A stretch of DNA of 7,912 nt from JBEBGV01 sp040081265 (GTDB lineage: Bacteria; Acidobacteriota; Vicinamibacteria; Vicinamibacterales; UBA2999), in NCBI GenBank assembly GCA_040081265.1, contig JBEBGV010000122.1, positions 1 to 7,912 on the forward strand. Direction: 5' to 3'. This document shows positions 4,775 through 7,912 of the stretch, piece after piece; the stretch's first letter is position 1; each line of letters starts with the position of its first letter. The notes beneath the pieces are model-generated. The model ran no database searches. It saw only the letters and a program-made list of their open reading frames with translations, and was not told the origin of the DNA. Made by a program: the position numbers and the translations under genes.

Positions 4775-6748
4775 ATGTCCACTCCCTACGGCACCTGGGC
4801 TTCTCCCCTGACGGCCTCGCTGATCGCCTCGCAGAGTATTGGCATCGGCTCCGTCCTGACCTCGGGCGGCTCCCTCTACTGGCTCGAGTCCCGACCGCAC
4901 GAGATGGGACGGGTGGTGATTGTCCGGCAGGGTCCCGACGGATCGATCGTCGACGTCACTGCGCCGGGCACCAACGTCCGCTCGCGCGTGCATGAGTACG
5001 GCGGCGGCGCATACACGGTGCATGGGCATGACGTGTACTACGTCAACTTTGCCGACCAGCGCCTCTATCAGCAGCGAGACGGCGCTGCCGCGGTTCCGAT
5101 CACGCCAGAGGGTCGGACTCGCTACGCCGATTTTGCCGTGGATGTCAGGCGTCAGCGGTTGATCTGCGTCCGTGAGGACCACTCAGGTGACGGCGAGGCG
5201 GTCAACACGCTGGTGAGCGTGCCGATGGACTCGTCAGGCGCCGGTGCGATTCAGATTCTGGCTTCTGGCTACGACTTCTACTCGACGCCGCGGTTGTCGC
5301 CGGACGGAGAGACCCTGACGTTTCTCGCGTGGCGCCACCCGAACATGCCCTGGGACGGCACCGAGCTACACGTCGCATCGGTCGCCGCCGACGGCCTGCT
5401 GACTGCAGAGCGCATCATTGCCGGCGGTCCCGCCGAGTCTATCTGTCAGCCCGGCTGGTCGCCAGACGGTGACCTTTACTTTGTCAGCGACCGGGATGGC
5501 TGGTGGCGCTTCTACCGGATTCGATCGCCGCACCTGCGCCAGGCCGGTTCGGCCGGCGATGCGGCGGTCGAATCACTCGTGCGGGATGCGCCGGTGGCCA
5601 CCGAATTCGGCCGCGCGCAGTGGGTGCTCGGCAGCAACACATGGGCGTTCACGGCCGCGCGCACGCTGCTGACCGTCTTCACGTGTGAGGGGCGCTCGGG
5701 CCTCGCGCTCATCGATGTGCAGGCTCGCACATGCCGGGCACTCGACACCTCCCTCGAGCCTGTCGACAACCTGGCCGTCCTTGGCGGCGACGTCATTTTT
5801 CCAGCGGCGTCGGCAAGGGCGCTGCCCGCACTCGCTCGGATGTCACTCTCTTCAGGTGAGGCGGCCTCGACGATCCGCGTGTCGTCTCCGGTGACGCTCG
5901 ATCCCGCCTACGTGTCGGACGCCGAACCGATCACGTTTCCAGGTGAGGGAGGGCGCACCGCCCGCGCGTTCTACTACGCGCCGAACAATCCTGGCTACGC
6001 GGCAGATTCAGGCGAGCGCCCGCCGCTCATCGTCATCAGCCACGGGGGACCGACAGACGCGGCCAAGTCGTGGCTGCGCCTGACGACGCAGTACTGGACC
6101 ACCAGGGGCTTTGCGCTCGTGGACGTGGACTACGGGGGCAGCACGGGGTTCGGACGTGCATATCGCGAGCGACTGAACGGTCAATGGGGCGTGGTGGACG
6201 TCGCCGACTGCGTCAGTGCAGCGCAGTATCTGGTGGAACAGGGCAAGGCCGATCCCGATCGTCTGATCATTCGCGGTGGAAGTGCCGGGGGCTACACGAC
6301 GCTCTGTGCACTGACATTCCGCGCCGGTGTGTTCAAGGTCGGCGCCAGCTACTACGGGATTTCGGACCTCGAGGTGCTTGTGCAGGACACCCACAAGTTC
6401 GAGTCCAGGTACACCGATACGCTGATTGGACCGTATCCCGAGGCGCGCGACCTCTATCACGCGCGGTCACCGATCCATGCCGTGGACAAGTTATCGTGCC
6501 CGCTGATTCTGTTCCATGGCGCCGAGGACAAGATGGTACCGCCCAATCAGGCCGAGTTGATGGCGGCGGCGCTGCGCGCGAAGGGCGTGCCCGTCGCGCT
6601 GCTGATCTTCGAGGGCGAGCAGCACGGGTTCAGGAAGAGCGCGAACGTCATTCGCGCGCTCGAGGCCGAGTTGTGGTTCTACGGGAAGGTGTTCGGCTTC
6701 ACGCCAGCCGATGTGATCGACCCGGTCGAGGTGGCGGGTATTGCGTAG
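4775..6748 (+). CDS. S9 (prolyl oligopeptidase family) serine peptidase
   Basis: The 657-aa protein has the full S9 architecture: an N-terminal beta-propeller (about residues 20-390), with blade motifs such as RVHEYGGGAY (71-80) and repeated SPDG turns, then an alpha/beta-hydrolase domain (about 400-640). The catalytic triad is Ser503 in GGSAGGY, Asp585 in FHGAEDKMVPP and His617 in GEQHGFR; the oxyanion region SHGGPT is also present. Such enzymes cleave short peptides, typically as dipeptidyl or acylaminoacyl peptidases, with the propeller limiting substrate size. The YWLESRP / HEYGGGAY / FADQRLY pattern suggests the S9C-like branch, but specificity cannot be read from sequence. No signal peptide is visible, so it is probably cytoplasmic. 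The ATG start fits the family opening TPYGTWxSPLT; there is no SD and a heptamer repeat lies immediately upstream. The TAG stop lies inside a 15-bp hairpin arm, so the tail (VEVAGIA) may be partly repeat-derived. Confidence 0.93.
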   Translation: MSTPYGTWASPLTASLIASQSIGIGSVLTSGGSLYWLESRPHEMGRVVIVRQGPDGSIVDVTAPGTNVRSRVHEYGGGAYTVHGHDVYYVNFADQRLYQQRDGAAAVPITPEGRTRYADFAVDVRRQRLICVREDHSGDGEAVNTLVSVPMDSSGAGAIQILASGYDFYSTPRLSPDGETLTFLAWRHPNMPWDGTELHVASVAADGLLTAERIIAGGPAESICQPGWSPDGDLYFVSDRDGWWRFYRIRSPHLRQAGSAGDAAVESLVRDAPVATEFGRAQWVLGSNTWAFTAARTLLTVFTCEGRSGLALIDVQARTCRALDTSLEPVDNLAVLGGDVIFPAASARALPALARMSLSSGEAASTIRVSSPVTLDPAYVSDAEPITFPGEGGRTARAFYYAPNNPGYAADSGERPPLIVISHGGPTDAAKSWLRLTTQYWTTRGFALVDVDYGGSTGFGRAYRERLNGQWGVVDVADCVSAAQYLVEQGKADPDRLIIRGGSAGGYTTLCALTFRAGVFKVGASYYGISDLEVLVQDTHKFESRYTDTLIGPYPEARDLYHARSPIHAVDKLSCPLILFHGAEDKMVPPNQAELMAAALRAKGVPVALLIFEGEQHGFRKSANVIRALEAELWFYGKVFGFTPADVIDPVEVAGIA

Positions 6749-6775
6749 GCCGGGTCCGAAGGACCCGGCCTACGC
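6743..6775. repeat. GGGTCC/GGACCC palindrome, copy 2 (15-bp stem)
   Basis: GCGTAGGCCGGGTCC (6743-6757) and GGACCCGGCCTACGC (6761-6775) are perfect inverted repeats of 15 bp around a GAA loop. The stem includes the last sense codon and the TAG stop of the S9 peptidase gene. With copy 3 directly behind it, it fills the junction between two convergent genes. It is a plausible bidirectional transcription barrier or mRNA 3'-end stabiliser, although no T tract follows. Confidence 0.85.
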
Positions 6776-6797
6776 GGCGGGTCCTTTCGGACCCGCC
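6776..6797. repeat. GGGTCC/GGACCC palindrome, copy 3
   Basis: GGCGGGTCC (6776-6784) and GGACCCGCC (6789-6797) form a perfect 9-bp stem around TTTC; read on the minus strand the loop is GAAA, a stable GNRA tetraloop. It is followed by CTACG, as copy 2 is. It abuts copy 2 with no gap and lies 14 bases from the stop codon of the convergent metallo-hydrolase gene. Confidence 0.8.
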
Positions 6798-6811
6798 CTA
6801 CGATTCGCGTT

Positions 6812-7747
6812 CTAGCGGCGCGCGGCCTGCAATTCGGCGAACACCTGCTGCACGAACCGGTCGGCGCTCTGTGCGGCGTTGCCCACCTTCGCGTCGAGGT
6901 CCGCGGTCGGCTTGGTGGCGACAATCTGTTCGACCGTCTTGCCTTCCATCATGCCTTTGGCGACGCGGTCGCGAACGGTCGTGATCACATCGCGGTGCGC
7001 GACCACGGCTGCGCGGTCCGTGATTGCGCCGTGGCCGGGCGACACCCTGGTGGCGGGTCCTGCCGTCTCGATGAACGTGCTCATCGACTGCAGCAGCCCG
7101 TTGAGCGTGCCGCCATTGGCGCGATCGATGTTGGGGTAACCCACTGAGCGGAACACGTCGCCGGTGGCGAGCACGTCGGCATTGACGAAGTACACGCCGG
7201 TGTCGCCGTCGGTGTGGGATGGCGGCAGGGGAAGAATTCGTACGGTCTCGCCGTTGAACTGCAGCGTGAGCGGCTGGTCGTACGTCACGACCGGAAGAGC
7301 GATGGCAGGCGCCGGCGGCGTCGGCTGTCCGTTGGCACCGGGGTTCGGCTTGAGGAGCCGCGCGCGCAGGTTCGGCCGCGCCATGATCACCGCCCCCAGC
7401 TTGCCGAAGTTCTCATTGCCCCCCGTGTGGTCGCCGTGGACATGCGTGTTGATCAGCATCTTCACGCTGCCGTTTGAAATCTGCTTCAGCGCCGCCACGA
7501 TCTTGTCGGTGACCTGCGGGAACTGCGCATCGACCAGCAGGACGCCCTCGGGGCCGACCAGGGCCTCGATGCGCCCGCCCTGTCCATCCACCGCGTAGAC
7601 GTTGCCGTTCAGTTTCGTGGTGGTGACCTGTACCTCCTGCTGCGCCGGTGCGCCGGCCGCCGCTGGAGCCTGTCCCTGGACACGCGTTGCCGACCCGGCC
7701 ACGGACGCGACCAGACCTGCGGTGAAACATATTGTCGTCAGCTTCAT
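6812..7747 (-). CDS. Secreted metallo-beta-lactamase-fold hydrolase
   Basis: The 311-aa protein starts with a signal peptide (Lys2, hydrophobic residues 3-18, probable cut near residues 25-27) and then a Pro/Ala-rich linker. The mature part is an MBL-fold domain with all metal ligands: HVHGDH (His102, His104, Asp106, His107), His178 in PSHTDGDT, bridging Asp197 in ATGDVF, and His239 in SPGHG. This is a two-metal, usually zinc, site that activates water for hydrolysis. The fold includes beta-lactamases, lactonases, thioesterases and quinoprotein-associated hydrolases. The HVHGDHTGGN / SHTDGDT pattern is that of generic periplasmic members with unknown substrate, and I would not call it a beta-lactamase. 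The start is fixed by GAGGAG (complement of 7755-7760) seven bases before the ATG and by the signal peptide. A weak -10-like TAACCT (complement of 7769-7774) lies upstream. It converges with the S9 gene, and an IS-like end begins 67 bp upstream. Confidence 0.92.
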   Translation of the reverse strand: MKLTTICFTAGLVASVAGSATRVQGQAPAAAGAPAQQEVQVTTTKLNGNVYAVDGQGGRIEALVGPEGVLLVDAQFPQVTDKIVAALKQISNGSVKMLINTHVHGDHTGGNENFGKLGAVIMARPNLRARLLKPNPGANGQPTPPAPAIALPVVTYDQPLTLQFNGETVRILPLPPSHTDGDTGVYFVNADVLATGDVFRSVGYPNIDRANGGTLNGLLQSMSTFIETAGPATRVSPGHGAITDRAAVVAHRDVITTVRDRVAKGMMEGKTVEQIVATKPTADLDAKVGNAAQSADRFVQQVFAELQAARR

Positions 7748-7804
7748 GAGTGCTCTCCTCGGGGCGACAGGTTACCTCGGAGCGGCAGCTGGCGCCACCA
7801 TCCG

Positions 7805-7813
7805 TGGTACGAT
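7805..7813 (+). promoter_or_regulatory. Possible extended -10 (TGGTACGAT) pointing right
   Basis: TGGTACGAT has the same TGnTACGAT form as the likely alkB promoter. It points away from the metallo-hydrolase gene and ends one base before the putative IS terminus at 7815, so its start site would be inside the element. Confidence 0.35.
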
Positions 7814-7814
7814 T

Positions 7815-7912
7815 TGTCAAAGCTCGTTAGAAATGTCCCCTGGGTTAACTCGATAGAAATGTCCCCTCTGTGATCATCGATCCGCGACCCGCCACAACGG
7901 GACATCAGCGCG
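7815..7912. mobile_element. Probable end of an insertion sequence with tandem transposase-binding repeats (partial)
   Basis: Two 19-base direct repeats, CTCG(T/A)TAGAAATGTCCCCT at 7823-7841 and 7849-7867, differ at one base and have a 26-bp period. An inverted copy of the core, GGGACAT (7899-7905), follows. The block begins TGTCAA (7815), and IS ends commonly start 5'-TG. Several copies of a binding motif near the tip are typical of IS21-type and some related DDE elements. A frame opening at GTG 7870 (VIIDPRPATTGHQR) runs off the window and could be the start of a transposase, but it has no SD and no recognisable motif. TTGACA on the minus strand (7820-7815) would act as an outward -35. The second end and transposase lie outside, so the call depends on the repeats alone. 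Confidence 0.5.

Noticed and set aside
4552..4995. Plus-strand ORF of 147 aa spanning the 219-bp spacer
   Set aside because: It reads through both repeats (LPPTAYCPL comes from the heptamers) into the S9 gene in the wrong frame.
6743..6797. Twin hairpins as classical rho-independent terminators
   Set aside because: The stems are strong, but no run of T follows on either strand, so they are listed as repeats with possible terminator-like effect.
6070..6984. Plus-strand ORF of 304 aa across the end of the S9 gene and into the hydrolase gene
   Set aside because: It is out of frame with the S9 catalytic motifs, Arg-rich, and crosses a convergent junction with hairpins.
6812..7747. Metallo-hydrolase as an antibiotic-resistance beta-lactamase
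   Set aside because: The metal-binding motifs are shared by the whole MBL fold and no substrate-specific feature or resistance context is visible.
7823..7867. Repeats at 26-bp period as a CRISPR start
   Set aside because: Only two copies with a 7-base gap, which is far too short for a spacer.

Overview
The window is GC-rich chromosomal DNA from a bacterium that I would place, with moderate confidence, in the Acidobacteriota (Vicinamibacteria-like). The basis is protein style: the DinB protein with its 'WHGTNLRG' opening, secreted VOC and metallo-beta-lactamase-fold proteins, and an S9 peptidase of a type common there. The intergenic GGGTCC/GGACCC palindromes and CGGTAGG heptamers also fit. 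The placement is inference; no rRNA or marker gene is present.

Layout from left to right. (1) The 5' part of an RRM RNA-binding protein gene runs off the left edge on the minus strand, divergent from a DinB-family protein gene. (2) A secreted protein with two VOC domains follows DinB after 21 bp. (3) It converges on a minus-strand pair, a polytopic membrane protein and a small membrane-anchored ankyrin-like protein, which overlap by ATGA. A 19-bp imperfect inverted repeat lies at the convergent junction. (4) Divergent from the membrane protein, across a very short promoter region, is an AlkB-type 2-oxoglutarate/Fe(II) dioxygenase. (5) A 219-bp stretch without an intact gene follows. It holds what I read as a wrecked DGPF/YCII-ECF sigma operon collapsed to about 94 bp, then a palindrome and a heptamer array. 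(6) A full-length S9 prolyl-oligopeptidase-family peptidase converges on a secreted metallo-beta-lactamase-fold hydrolase, with two hairpins between them. (7) The last ~100 bp look like one end of an insertion sequence, with two 19-bp direct repeats at 26-bp period, starting about 67 bp upstream of the hydrolase start codon.

The genes do not form one pathway. They are small transcription units on alternating strands: RNA binding, an unassigned DinB-type protein, alkylation repair, peptide turnover, secreted hydrolase/VOC proteins, and one unknown membrane pair. I found no defence system, CRISPR array, tRNA, rRNA or convincing new multi-gene system. The points most worth a second look are the DGPF/sigma-factor deletion scar, the repeats that supply or abut the stop codons of three genes, the IS boundary next to a promoter-like site, and the uncharacterised membrane/ankyrin pair. 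No stretch longer than about 220 bp lacks a gene.
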